Shown here in pieces: positions 47,019 to 55,516 of a stretch of DNA of 64,000 nt (the first letter of the stretch is position 1; each line of letters opens with the position of its first letter). The stretch is from NCBI RefSeq assembly GCF_001984215.1, contig NZ_CP019420.1, forward strand, positions 2,852,001 to 2,916,000, written 5' to 3'. The notes under the pieces were generated by a model. It was not told the origin of the DNA and made no database searches. It saw nothing but the letters and a program-made list of their open reading frames with translations. Source of the stretch: Mycobacterium sp. MS1601. GTDB taxonomy: Bacteria; Actinomycetota; Actinomycetes; Mycobacteriales; Mycobacteriaceae. A program made the translations under genes and the position numbers.

Positions 47019-48218
47019 TCAGCGAGAACCGTCGCGGACCACACAACCGGCCTGCGCCACCATCTGAATGTCACGCAATGCCTCGACTCCCCGGCTGGGA
47101 TCACCGGGCAGCGCCACCAGATCGGCGATCCGGCCCTCCGTTACCCGGCCCACGATGTCGTCGACTCGGCACAGTTTCGCAGCCACGGTCGTCGCGGCCT
47201 GTAGCGCCGCCAAAGAAGACAGCCCGGCCTCCTGCAGCAGTTCGATCTCCCGGATCCCGGCGACGGTTCCTTCACACGGCAGCCCCGGCTGCACATCGCT
47301 GCCGGACGCGATGTCCACACCGGCGTCGATCGCCCTGTGGAGGCTGGCCAGGTGCTCACGATGAGCGGCGAGCGCTCCCGCAACACCATCAGCGTCGAAG
47401 CCCTGCTCGAGCATCCAGTCGCCGAGGGTCGTCACCGAGATCGTCGGCGTCAGGATGCTGCCTGTCTGTGCCATCAGTCGTGCGGTCTCGTCGTCGATCA
47501 GGTAGCCGTGTTCGAAGGACCGGATTCCTGCTTGGATCGCCGTCCTGATCGCGCCGCTGGATCCGGCGTGTGCCACCACGTAGGTATGGTGCGAGGCGGT
47601 GGCCGCCACTGCCGCGCACATCTCCTCCGCCGACATCTGTGGGACATCGAAACCCTCACGAGCGTCGGCGATTCCGCCGGTGATGTAGATCTTGATGATG
47701 TCGGCACCTGCTGCGAGCTCCGCGCGGCAGGCTCTGAGGAATTCGTCGGCGCCGTCGGCGTAGGCCGAAACGAAGTCCTTGCCGTGCCCGCCGGTGGTCG
47801 ATATCGCCCTGCCTGCGCCCACTATGCGCGGAGCTTGAATCCAGCCTGCCGCCGCGGCACGTTTCAGGTGGAGGTCCGCCGCGTTCTGCTCGTGTACGCA
47901 CCGGATGGTGGTGAAGCCGGCGAGCAACGCCTCCTGAGCGTGAAATGCCGCCCGCAGTACGGTGTCTGCAGCCTTCTCACCCGGGTCGACCTCGGAGAAG
48001 GGAAATACCGGAGTCAGGTGCACGTGTACGTCGAACAGTCCGGGAAGTACGGTCATACCCTCGAGATCGAAGTCGTTCGTGCCGGCACGCCGGGCGGCTG
48101 AGATGCGGGTGATACGGCCGCCCGGCCCCACCTCGATGGTCCGGGGAGGTGCGAGCTCGCCGGTATCCAGATCGAGGATGCGTGCATTGCAGAATGAGTG
48201 CGGCACTGCGCTTTTCAT
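47019..48218 (-). CDS. Metal-dependent amidohydrolase (prolidase/imidazolonepropionase-like)
   Basis: A 399-residue amidohydrolase-superfamily enzyme without signal peptide. Metal-site features are DVHVHLTPV (HxH), the Lys in DIIKIYITGG, VVAHAGSSG, FEHGYLIDDE and the Asp in ASGSDVQPG. This pattern fits the branch that contains Xaa-Pro dipeptidases and related carboxypeptidases. It is embedded in the TRAP operon: its ATG overlaps the dctP stop, and dctQ follows after 36 bp. It probably hydrolyses an amide bond in the imported compound. Confidence 0.88.
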   Translation of the reverse strand: MKSAVPHSFCNARILDLDTGELAPPRTIEVGPGGRITRISAARRAGTNDFDLEGMTVLPGLFDVHVHLTPVFPFSEVDPGEKAADTVLRAAFHAQEALLAGFTTIRCVHEQNAADLHLKRAAAAGWIQAPRIVGAGRAISTTGGHGKDFVSAYADGADEFLRACRAELAAGADIIKIYITGGIADAREGFDVPQMSAEEMCAAVAATASHHTYVVAHAGSSGAIRTAIQAGIRSFEHGYLIDDETARLMAQTGSILTPTISVTTLGDWMLEQGFDADGVAGALAAHREHLASLHRAIDAGVDIASGSDVQPGLPCEGTVAGIREIELLQEAGLSSLAALQAATTVAAKLCRVDDIVGRVTEGRIADLVALPGDPSRGVEALRDIQMVAQAGCVVRDGSR

Positions 48219-49246
48219 GGCGTGTCGCGAACCTCGTCGATCAGTGCCTGCCCACCGACGGCTTCCGCGTTCTGTGCATACACAGGCTCGACCGCGTCCA
48301 CGAAGGCCTGGCGCTGCTCATCAGTGAGCTCGACGACCTGGACACCCTCATCGGGAAGCATCTCGATGGCTGCGTTGGCCTGCTTCTGCACTTCGGCCAG
48401 CTCCGCTTCGGCAGCGGCCTTGCCTGCTTCACGAACCACCTGCTGGTCTTCTTCGGACAGTTTCGCCAGTGAGCTCTCTGACACCAGTACCGGCGCAAGT
48501 CTGACGAATTGACTCAGGAGAGTGACGTTGTCGACGACCTGGTAGAACTTCAGGTCGACGATGTCGACGACACCGGAGTCCAATCCTTCCACGATTCCGC
48601 TCTGCAATCCCTGATACAACTCTCCGAAGGCGAGCTGTGCGGGCAGAGCCCCCAACGCCTCGTAGGTCTGGGTGGCGATGGCACTTGTCGAAGTTCGGAT
48701 CTTCAACCCCGCCATGTCCGCTGGCGAAGACACCGGGCGAACCGTGTTCGCAAGTACCGCTTCTCCGATGGATCCCCATCCCACTGTCTCGGCGCCGACC
48801 TTCTCCTGGATGGCGTCGACCATCCGCTGACCGACAGGCCCCTCCGTCACCCGCAGCGCCTGAGCTTCATCACGAAACAGGAAGGGCAGGAAGAACAGCT
48901 GCAGCTCCTCGACAGTCGGCTCCAGTGACGGCACATTGACGATCGTGGCGTCGACCGCGCCACTCTTGAGTCCATTGATGGCCACCGACTCCTCACCGAG
49001 CTGCGCGGCGGGGAAGATGTTCACCTGGACACGTCCGTCCGTGCCCTCTTCGACCTTGGCTTTGAACTCTTCAGCCGCCTTCTGATAGGGGCTGGACGTC
49101 GGACTGTCATGGGCGAACTTCAACGTGACGGTGCCTCCACCGGCTTCGTCGGAGCCGCCGCCACACCCGATGGCCGCAGTCCCCACCAGACCGACCATCA
49201 AAGCCGTCAGAAACCGCCGACCCCTTCGGTGCTTGCTTTCCTGCAT
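48215..49246 (-). CDS. dctP: TRAP transporter substrate-binding lipoprotein DctP
   Basis: A 343-residue receptor. The lipoprotein signal ends in GTAAIGC. The mature domain has LKFAHDSPTSSPYQKAAEEF, VQVNIFPAAQLG, MADLKIRTS-like DMAGLKIRTSTSAIATQTYE and QSGIVEGLDSGVVDIV, the DctP-family segments with the ligand-binding Arg. The ATG at 49246 has AAAGGG in front; an in-frame start at 49282 is rejected. A 35-bp palindrome 47 bp upstream probably controls the operon. Confidence 0.9.
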   Translation of the reverse strand: MQESKHRRGRRFLTALMVGLVGTAAIGCGGGSDEAGGGTVTLKFAHDSPTSSPYQKAAEEFKAKVEEGTDGRVQVNIFPAAQLGEESVAINGLKSGAVDATIVNVPSLEPTVEELQLFFLPFLFRDEAQALRVTEGPVGQRMVDAIQEKVGAETVGWGSIGEAVLANTVRPVSSPADMAGLKIRTSTSAIATQTYEALGALPAQLAFGELYQGLQSGIVEGLDSGVVDIVDLKFYQVVDNVTLLSQFVRLAPVLVSESSLAKLSEEDQQVVREAGKAAAEAELAEVQKQANAAIEMLPDEGVQVVELTDEQRQAFVDAVEPVYAQNAEAVGGQALIDEVRDTP

Positions 49247-49292
49247 CGTAATCGCCCTTTCGTGAGAACCCCGGCAGGCCATGTCCGACTGG

Positions 49293-49327
49293 CCAGTTCG
49301 TAATACATATCATGTATTACGAACTGG
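49293..49327. promoter_or_regulatory. 35-bp palindromic operator upstream of the TRAP operon
   Basis: Arms CCAGTTCGTAATACAT and ATGTATTACGAACTGG (16 nt each) are perfect inverted repeats around ATC. The inner 21 nt match 56989-57009 at 17 positions, so both promoters probably bind the same regulator, most likely the GntR protein encoded at 58587. Confidence 0.75.
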
Positions 49328-49395
49328 GCGGCACCGTTTGTGCCTCTCGACCGGATCTTTAACACGATGGGAACATGGGCGCCGCCGCTATCCCC

Positions 49396-50793
49396 TCAGT
49401 ACAGCGTCACGTCGACAGGAGCGGACTGGATGCTGCGCCCAATCGTGGTGTCGCCGTTGGTGAGGGAGCCGTTCTCGACGACGACGTGCCCGTTGACGAT
49501 CACCGTCACCGGCCAGCCCGTCACCTCACGCCCTTCGTACGGGGTGTAGTCGGTGGTCATGTGCAGCTCAGCCGTGCGGACGGTCCGGGTGAGGGCCGGA
49601 TCCCAGACCGCGATGTCGGCGTCGGAGCCCACCGCGATGACACCCTTGCGCGGATAGAGGCCGTTGAGCCGTGCCGGGTTGGTGGCGCTCAGCGCAACCA
49701 GCTTCTGCACCGACATCCCGCCCTGGTGCACCAACTGGTCGAACAGCACCGGCATTCGCGTCTCCACCCCGGGCAGGCCGTTCGGCATGATCCGGACGTC
49801 ACCGGGAGTCTTCTCCTTCTGCGCGGTGTCGTAGCAGCAGTGGTCGCTGGCAAGCGTGTCGATGAGCCCGCGATGCACGGTGTCGCGCAGACCCTCCACC
49901 GTCTCCCGCGGCCGTAACGGCGGGCAGCAGACGAAGCGCTCCGGGTTGGCTCCCGAATACTCGCTGTCATCGAGGGTCACGTGGTGTGCCACCACTTCGG
50001 AGAACGCCCGGACACCGCGCATCCGCGCCCGGTTCACCAACTCGACGGCTTCGGCGCTCGACTGGTGCACGAAGTAGACTGGTGTGTCCAGTGCCTCGGC
50101 GATGGCCAGGATCTCAGCAACCGAGGCAGTCTCGGACAGCTCGGTCCTGCTGAGATGGTGATGACATGCTGAGATCATTTGTGCCGCAGCAAGCTCCAGC
50201 TGGGTGTCCTCGATGATGTGATTGGCCTCGGCGTGCACCACCGCCATCCCGCCCAACTCTTTGAGCGTCTTCATCACCTTGAGGATGGTGTCTTCGTTGG
50301 CCATCACCTCACCGCGGTAGGTGGTGAACATCTTGACAGTCATGATGCCGATGTCGGCCGCCTTGGCGAGCTGAGCCGGCACAGTGTCATCCCACTCGAC
50401 CACGCACGCGTGTAAAGCACTGTCACACAGCGCCTCTGAAGCCAGCGCCTGACGCTCGACGATGGCTTCCCAAGGCGACTGACCAGGCCGCGGGATGGCG
50501 AAGTCGATGATGGTTGTGGTTCCCCCGAGCACCGCAGCCTTGGTGGCCTCCAGGTAGGTGTCGAGGCTGGTGAACTCCCCCGACGTGAAACCCACGTGAC
50601 AGTGCGGGTCGACACCGCCCGGCAGCAGCAGCATGCCACCCGCATCCACCACCCGCTCGGCCGAATCGGCAGGTGTTCCGGGAGCCAGAACTGCAGCGAT
50701 GCGCCCGTCGCGGATCCCGAGGTCAGCGGGGCCCGACCAGTCCGAATTCACCACGGTGCCACCGCGGATCAATAGATCATAGGGCGCCGTCAC
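49396..50793 (-). CDS. hydA: Dihydropyrimidinase/D-hydantoinase
   Basis: A 465-residue cyclic amidohydrolase. Dinuclear metal site: GGVDPHCHVGF (HxH), the carbamylated Lys in GIMTVKMFTTYRG, His in VVHAEANHI, His in VYFVHQSSAEA and Asp in TLASDHCCYDTAQKEK. It hydrolyses 5,6-dihydropyrimidines, hydantoins or similar cyclic imides. It overlaps the allophanate-hydrolase-like gene by ATGA. The operator between it and dctP separates this operon from the TRAP operon. Confidence 0.92.
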   Translation of the reverse strand: MTAPYDLLIRGGTVVNSDWSGPADLGIRDGRIAAVLAPGTPADSAERVVDAGGMLLLPGGVDPHCHVGFTSGEFTSLDTYLEATKAAVLGGTTTIIDFAIPRPGQSPWEAIVERQALASEALCDSALHACVVEWDDTVPAQLAKAADIGIMTVKMFTTYRGEVMANEDTILKVMKTLKELGGMAVVHAEANHIIEDTQLELAAAQMISACHHHLSRTELSETASVAEILAIAEALDTPVYFVHQSSAEAVELVNRARMRGVRAFSEVVAHHVTLDDSEYSGANPERFVCCPPLRPRETVEGLRDTVHRGLIDTLASDHCCYDTAQKEKTPGDVRIMPNGLPGVETRMPVLFDQLVHQGGMSVQKLVALSATNPARLNGLYPRKGVIAVGSDADIAVWDPALTRTVRTAELHMTTDYTPYEGREVTGWPVTVIVNGHVVVENGSLTNGDTTIGRSIQSAPVDVTLY

Positions 50794-51191
50794 TGGTTCG
50801 AACCGATCGAACGCAGGTACTCGCGCCAGCCACCACGGTCACTGATGTCGACCACACCGTCGAACTCGTGGGCTCCTTCCCGGACCTGCATACACAGTGA
50901 TCCCGAGCCATCCTCCAGCTCGATCACCGTCAACTCCAGCTCCGGTGGTTCGTTGGGTAGAAGGTGTTGCCGCAGAATGTCGTAGGTGACCTGGTACACC
51001 TCGCCGGGAACAGCGTGGCCCTGTTCTGCGGGGCCGGCCACGCGCAGGCCGGGGAACTCGTCCCGGAACGAGTGGAATCGGTACTTCGCCGATGTCCTGG
51101 CCGGTCCCAGGAACGTCGCACCTTGCAGCGCGAAGTTGATCGACCCACCGGACATCGCCTGTCCGTTGACGAACATCCTGAGTTCTGACAT
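50790..51191 (-). CDS. Stand-alone allophanate hydrolase C-terminal-like domain
   Basis: A 133-residue protein. MFVNGQAMSGGSINFALQGA, YRFHSFRDEFPGLRVAG and GHAVPGEVYQVTYDILRQHL correspond to the C-terminal domain of allophanate hydrolase (AtzF), here without its amidase domain. That domain has a gamma-glutamylcyclotransferase-like fold. The ATG at 51191 has AAGGAG in front. It is coupled by ATGA to the hydantoinase and may act on the carbamoyl product of ring opening or help the hydantoinase. Confidence 0.8.
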   Translation of the reverse strand: MSELRMFVNGQAMSGGSINFALQGATFLGPARTSAKYRFHSFRDEFPGLRVAGPAEQGHAVPGEVYQVTYDILRQHLLPNEPPELELTVIELEDGSGSLCMQVREGAHEFDGVVDISDRGGWREYLRSIGSNQ

Positions 51192-51222
51192 GGGATGAAT
51201 GCTCCTTCTGATCACTTGACCA

Positions 51223-52124
51223 TCAACACTTCTGAGGCCCAAGACGGACTGGGATCCGTTGGGCAAGAATCACCGAAACCACCACCAAGCCGGCTCCCAC
51301 GACCTGCACCGCGGTGAACGGTTCAGCGAGCATGGTGACCGACACCCACACAGCCAGCACTGGTTCCCAGGTGCTGAGCACCGCCGACGCGGTGGCACCC
51401 AGATCCGTCAGCCCTACCAGGAGGGTGGGCAACCCGACCACCGGCACCAGGGCGAGGCCGCCGATCAGCAGCCATCCCGTTGCCGTCGTCGGACTAACCG
51501 GATCGTTGCGCAGGACAGCCAGGACGGTCAGAGCGCCCGCGCCCATCGCGAGTCCCACTGCGCACACCAGAAGGCTTGGCGCATCATGCATCCGGACTTC
51601 GGCGTACAGGAAGTAGCAGGCGTTGGCCACGGCCGCCCCGGTGACCAGGATCATGCCGACCACCGATCCCGCCCGGGGTCACCGACCGTGAGCACCAACC
51701 CGAGGAACCCGGCGACCAATGCGGCCAGTACCGAGCCGGTGAGCGGCCGCCGCAGGAAAAGCCACCCCGCCATCGCGACCATCGTCGGGAACGTAAAGAA
51801 CAGCAGCACCGCAATGGACGCCGGTGTCGACTTCAGCGCCACGAAAAACATCAGTGTCTGAGCTGCATAGAGTACTCCGAGCACCACTGCGCCCGGCAGA
51901 TGCTGGCGCGCCCCCCGGATGCGGTGCCGCTCGAAGATCAACGCCAACAACAACAGTCCCAGTGCGGCGAACCAGAACCGCAGCGGCAGCAGTTGCGACA
52001 CCTCCAAGCCGTGTGCGTACGCTTCTTTCGCGAGAATCGGCATGATGCCGAACACCGACGCCGAGACCAGGATGAGCACCGTACCTCGCAGTCGCGAACG
52101 ATGCCGGTGGTCAGGAACCGGCAT
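51223..52124 (-). pseudogene. EamA/DMT-family transporter, frameshifted
   Basis: A ten-helix drug/metabolite transporter split into two frames. The first part (52124 down to 51651) gives FGIMPILAKEAYAHGLEVSQ and the first five helices; the second (51663 to 51223) gives the remaining helices with LSTWEPVLAVWVSVTMLAEP, the EamA repeat signature. The break is at G runs on the coding strand (complement of CCC at 51668-51670 or 51672-51674). One extra G restores 300 residues, the normal family length. A homopolymer sequencing error is likely. It probably exports a pathway product. Confidence 0.82.
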
Positions 52125-53379
52125 CGCGGAGCCGAGCGAGGCGGGGATGTTCGAACACAACACCCGTCTCGGTCAACCTATCCACCTCGGCGTCGTCGAG
52201 GCCGAGGATATCCCGCAGGATCTCCCGGTTGTGCTCCCCGAGATCCGGTGCCACTCCGCGGGGGTCGGAGGCGGTGTTCCTCAGCGTGATACCGGAATTC
52301 ATCACTCGTACCTCGCCGACGATCGGGTGCTGATACCGGGGCAACATGTTCCTGGCTTCCAGTTGAGGATGCGCGACGGCTTGAGCGACACTGTTCACCC
52401 GCTCCGCCGGCACACTGGCGGCCACTAGTGCATTCACAGCTTGTTCCGCGGATGGTTGTGTTGCACACCATGTCTCGACCGCGCCGTAGATGACGTTCCG
52501 CTCTCGGGTGCGACCCTCGTAGTCCGCGTATCGCGGATCAGCCAGCAGGTCATCTCGGCCCATTACTGTCGCCAGACTGCGCCAACTGCTGTCGTTGCCC
52601 GCCATGATGCAGATCCATTCTCCGGCGACGGCGAAGAAGCCCCAGGGAACCCACGTGACGTCTCGGATGCCGCGACGCGTCATCTGGACCTCGCCGCCGG
52701 TGGCCAGATACTGCTGGACGGCCATGTCGTGCATCTGGAACGCCGACTCGAGCAGCGAGATGTCGATGTATTCGCCGCGGCCGGTGCGTTCTCGGTGGTA
52801 CAGCGCGGCACAGATGGCTGCAAGTGCGCGAGCGGAGGCGATGTTGTCGGCGATCGGCAGCACCGTCGGCATCGGAGCTCCGTCGGGATCCCCGGACAAC
52901 TCGGGAACCGCGGCGGCTGCCTCCGCAACGGGCCCGTAGCCGGGCCGTTGCGCATAGGGCCCCGTCTGCCCATACGCCGAGACCGAGCACATGATCAGCG
53001 ACGGATTGATCTCGACCAGTTGGTCGTACCCGAAACCCAGCTTGGTCATCACGCCGGGGCGGAAGTTCTCGATCACGACGTCGGCTTCGGCGACCAGCTT
53101 CCGGATGATCTCCTTGGCATCAGCGTGTCGCAGGTCGATACTGAGACTCTTTTTGCCCCAGTTCAATTGCATGAAGCCGGCGCTGAGACCATCGTCGTAG
53201 ATGTACGGATCCATGCGGGTGTCGTCACCGTAGACGGGACGTTCGATCTTGATCACCTCAGCGCCGAGGTCGCTGAGGTGCCGGGCTGCATACGGCCCGG
53301 CCAACACCCGGCCGAAATCCAAGACGCGAACGCCGCTGAGCAATCGAGCGGAGGCCGATTCGTGTGAACTGGTTGACAT
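52111..53379 (-). CDS. CaiB/BaiF family III CoA-transferase
   Basis: A 422-residue enzyme. The N-terminus has VRVLDFGRVLAGPYAARHLSD and GAEVIKIERP, followed by NWGKKSLSIDLRHADA, ENFRPGVMTKLG and YGQTGPYAQRPGYG. The catalytic Asp lies in the GRGEYIDISLLES region. It transfers CoA between carboxylic acids in the cytoplasm. The ATG at 53379 is chosen over 53493. It overlaps the exporter gene by 14 nt and follows the lyase gene by 31 bp. Confidence 0.9.
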   Translation of the reverse strand: MSTSSHESASARLLSGVRVLDFGRVLAGPYAARHLSDLGAEVIKIERPVYGDDTRMDPYIYDDGLSAGFMQLNWGKKSLSIDLRHADAKEIIRKLVAEADVVIENFRPGVMTKLGFGYDQLVEINPSLIMCSVSAYGQTGPYAQRPGYGPVAEAAAAVPELSGDPDGAPMPTVLPIADNIASARALAAICAALYHRERTGRGEYIDISLLESAFQMHDMAVQQYLATGGEVQMTRRGIRDVTWVPWGFFAVAGEWICIMAGNDSSWRSLATVMGRDDLLADPRYADYEGRTRERNVIYGAVETWCATQPSAEQAVNALVAASVPAERVNSVAQAVAHPQLEARNMLPRYQHPIVGEVRVMNSGITLRNTASDPRGVAPDLGEHNREILRDILGLDDAEVDRLTETGVVFEHPRLARLRDAGS

Positions 53380-53410
53380 CACTGCAACCCTTCGGTGTTG
53401 GGAGAGGTGG

Positions 53411-54298
53411 TCATCGCGGAAGGAGCCCCAGCTGGTCCAGAATGGATCGCAGGCGGTCCAGTTCCTCGCCCTGCAGCGGGCGACGCGGCGCACGGGGCGC
53501 GCCTGCCGGCCGATTCATCAGCGTGAGAGCGGCTTTCGGCATCTGCACGAATTTGTTGGTGTCTTCTTCCATCTTCATCAGCGGGAATATCGCTGCATGC
53601 ATCTCGGCGGCGGTGGCGAGATCGCCCGACAGCGCGGCGTCAGCCAACCGCGCACACTGTGACGGGGCCATCAGTCCGGGAATGGACACCCAGCCGGCGG
53701 CGCCGACAGCCATGGATTCGTAACCGAGCAGTCCCGCGAAGACTTTCATCGATCCGCCACTGAGCGCGGTGATCTCCAGTACTCGCTGCACATTGAAAGA
53801 CGTGTCCTTGACGTAGCGGATCGTCTCTTCAGCGGCAGCCAGATCGGCGAGGAACTCCGGGGTCAGTTCGACACCCGTGGTGAAAGGATTGTTGTACACC
53901 ATCACCGGGAGATGCGAGGCGCGGGCCACACAGCGAAAGTGCTCAGTGAGCTCGTCCTGGTCGACCTGCGAGTAGTACGGCGGAGCCACCATAACGCCAT
54001 CGGCGCCGATTTCCGCCGCGAACTCGGCGCGTTCGACAGCCAGCTTGGTGGAATCAGCGGTGATCCCCAGGATCACCGGAACCCGTCGCCGTGCTGCATT
54101 GACCGTCTCCGACGCCATCAACCGGAACTCGTCGTCATCGAGTTGGAGGAATTCCCCTGCGCTACCCCCGGGGATCAAGCCGTGCAGGCCCTCTGCGATC
54201 CACCAGTCCACATTGTCGTGGATGCCGGCTACGTCCAGTGAACCGTCCGGAGTGAATGGGGTGATGGTCGGGATGTAGGTTCCGCGGAACTCCGTCAT
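53411..54298 (-). CDS. Dihydrodipicolinate synthase/N-acetylneuraminate lyase family protein
   Basis: A 295-residue class I aldolase-fold enzyme. YIPTITPFTPDGSLD starts the barrel, GGSAGEFLQL is the alpha-keto-acid carboxylate site, Tyr in VMVYNNPFTTG and the Schiff-base Lys in IRYVKDTSF complete the active site. Starts at 54298; the longer reading to 54511 is not supported. In this operon it is more likely a carbon-carbon lyase or a dehydratase of the catabolic pathway than a lysine-biosynthesis enzyme. Confidence 0.88.
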   Translation of the reverse strand: MTEFRGTYIPTITPFTPDGSLDVAGIHDNVDWWIAEGLHGLIPGGSAGEFLQLDDDEFRLMASETVNAARRRVPVILGITADSTKLAVERAEFAAEIGADGVMVAPPYYSQVDQDELTEHFRCVARASHLPVMVYNNPFTTGVELTPEFLADLAAAEETIRYVKDTSFNVQRVLEITALSGGSMKVFAGLLGYESMAVGAAGWVSIPGLMAPSQCARLADAALSGDLATAAEMHAAIFPLMKMEEDTNKFVQMPKAALTLMNRPAGAPRAPRRPLQGEELDRLRSILDQLGLLPR

Positions 54299-54324
54299 CG
54301 CGTGATTCCTTCCAGGCGTTCGGG

Positions 54325-55500
54325 TCAGGTCAGTTCGGCGAAGCTGGGCTTGAACTCGTTGGCCAGTTCCCGTGCGATCACGATCTGCTGCACGTTGCTG
54401 GTGCCCTCGAATATCTGACAGACCCTGGCATCGCGCAGGCAGCGTTCGACGGGATTCTCGCGGGTGTATCCGTTGGCGCCGAAGACCAGCATTGCCTGCT
54501 CGCAGGCCCACACTCCGGCATCGGCTGCAAACAACTTGGCTTCTGAGGCGACCCGAGCCAGACCAGGTGCCCCGCTGTCCCGGATTCGTGCCGCGTGCAG
54601 GTAGAGCAGCCGTGCGGCATCGAGTTTGGTTGCCATCTGCGCCAATTGGAACTTGATGCCCTGGAACTTGAAAATGGGGCGACCGAACTGCTCGCGCTGT
54701 AGGCTGTAGGCCAGCGCGGCGTCGAGGGCACGTTGTCCCAGACCCACGGACATCGCAGCCGTCGAGATCCGGCCCAAATTGATCGTCGCGAGTGAGAGTT
54801 CGAGCCCTTGGCCGGGCTCACCCAGCATGTTGGCCGCCGGCACCACCACCTCGTCGAAGCTCATCGAGCTGGTACCGAGCCCGCGGACTCCGTGGTTGTC
54901 CTCCGGTTGACCCTTGTGTACGCCCTCCCAGCCGGTCTCCACCAGGAATGCGGTCGGAACGCGTTTCTGCTCGGGCCCATCGGTCATGGCGACGACGATG
55001 ATGACGTCGGCCTGAGCACCCGCGGTAACCCACGCCTTCTGTCCGCTGATCACATAATCTCTGTCACCGTTGGAGCGTGCCACCGTCTTGAGATTGCTGG
55101 CGTCAGACCCGGCCTGTGGCTCGGTGAGTGCGAACGACGCCTTGATCTCGCCGGTGGCAATGCGCGGAAGGTATTTGGCCTTGAGCTCGTCGGTGCCATG
55201 CAAGCTGATGAACAGGCCCTCTTCGATGGCACCGACCTGCGAGTTGGCGATCGAACCGGAGGCGTACGCCAACTCTTCCTGCACCAGCGCCTGGCTCACC
55301 ATGTCACCACCCTGTCCCCACTCTTCGGGAAGCAGCAGGCTGAGAAGGCCGAGGTCACCCATCCTTCGGAACAAGTCCTTCCAGTCCTCGGTCTGGGCGT
55401 CGATTCCGCGGGCCCGCGGGCCGACCTCCTTGCGCGCGAAGGCACGCACCGTGTCCCTGAGTTGTCGCTGCTCGTCGGTCAGTAGTGAATCGATGTTCAT
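54325..55500 (-). CDS. Acyl-CoA dehydrogenase
   Basis: A 391-residue FAD enzyme. ASFALTEPQAGSDASNL and YVISGQKAWVTAGAQAD are the FAD/substrate motifs, and CQIFEGTSNVQQIVIAREL near the C-terminus has the Glu of the short-chain/isovaleryl-type active site. The ATG at 55500 fits the AGGA spacing better than 55509. It introduces a double bond into a CoA ester made by the adjacent ligase or CoA-transferase. Confidence 0.92.
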   Translation of the reverse strand: MNIDSLLTDEQRQLRDTVRAFARKEVGPRARGIDAQTEDWKDLFRRMGDLGLLSLLLPEEWGQGGDMVSQALVQEELAYASGSIANSQVGAIEEGLFISLHGTDELKAKYLPRIATGEIKASFALTEPQAGSDASNLKTVARSNGDRDYVISGQKAWVTAGAQADVIIVVAMTDGPEQKRVPTAFLVETGWEGVHKGQPEDNHGVRGLGTSSMSFDEVVVPAANMLGEPGQGLELSLATINLGRISTAAMSVGLGQRALDAALAYSLQREQFGRPIFKFQGIKFQLAQMATKLDAARLLYLHAARIRDSGAPGLARVASEAKLFAADAGVWACEQAMLVFGANGYTRENPVERCLRDARVCQIFEGTSNVQQIVIARELANEFKPSFAELT

Positions 55501-55516
55501 TGGTGGCATCCTGTAC

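Noticed and set aside
49293..49327. 35-bp palindrome as a transcription terminator
   Set aside because: It is AT-rich in the stem centre, has no U-tract, lies directly before dctP, and its core recurs in another promoter.
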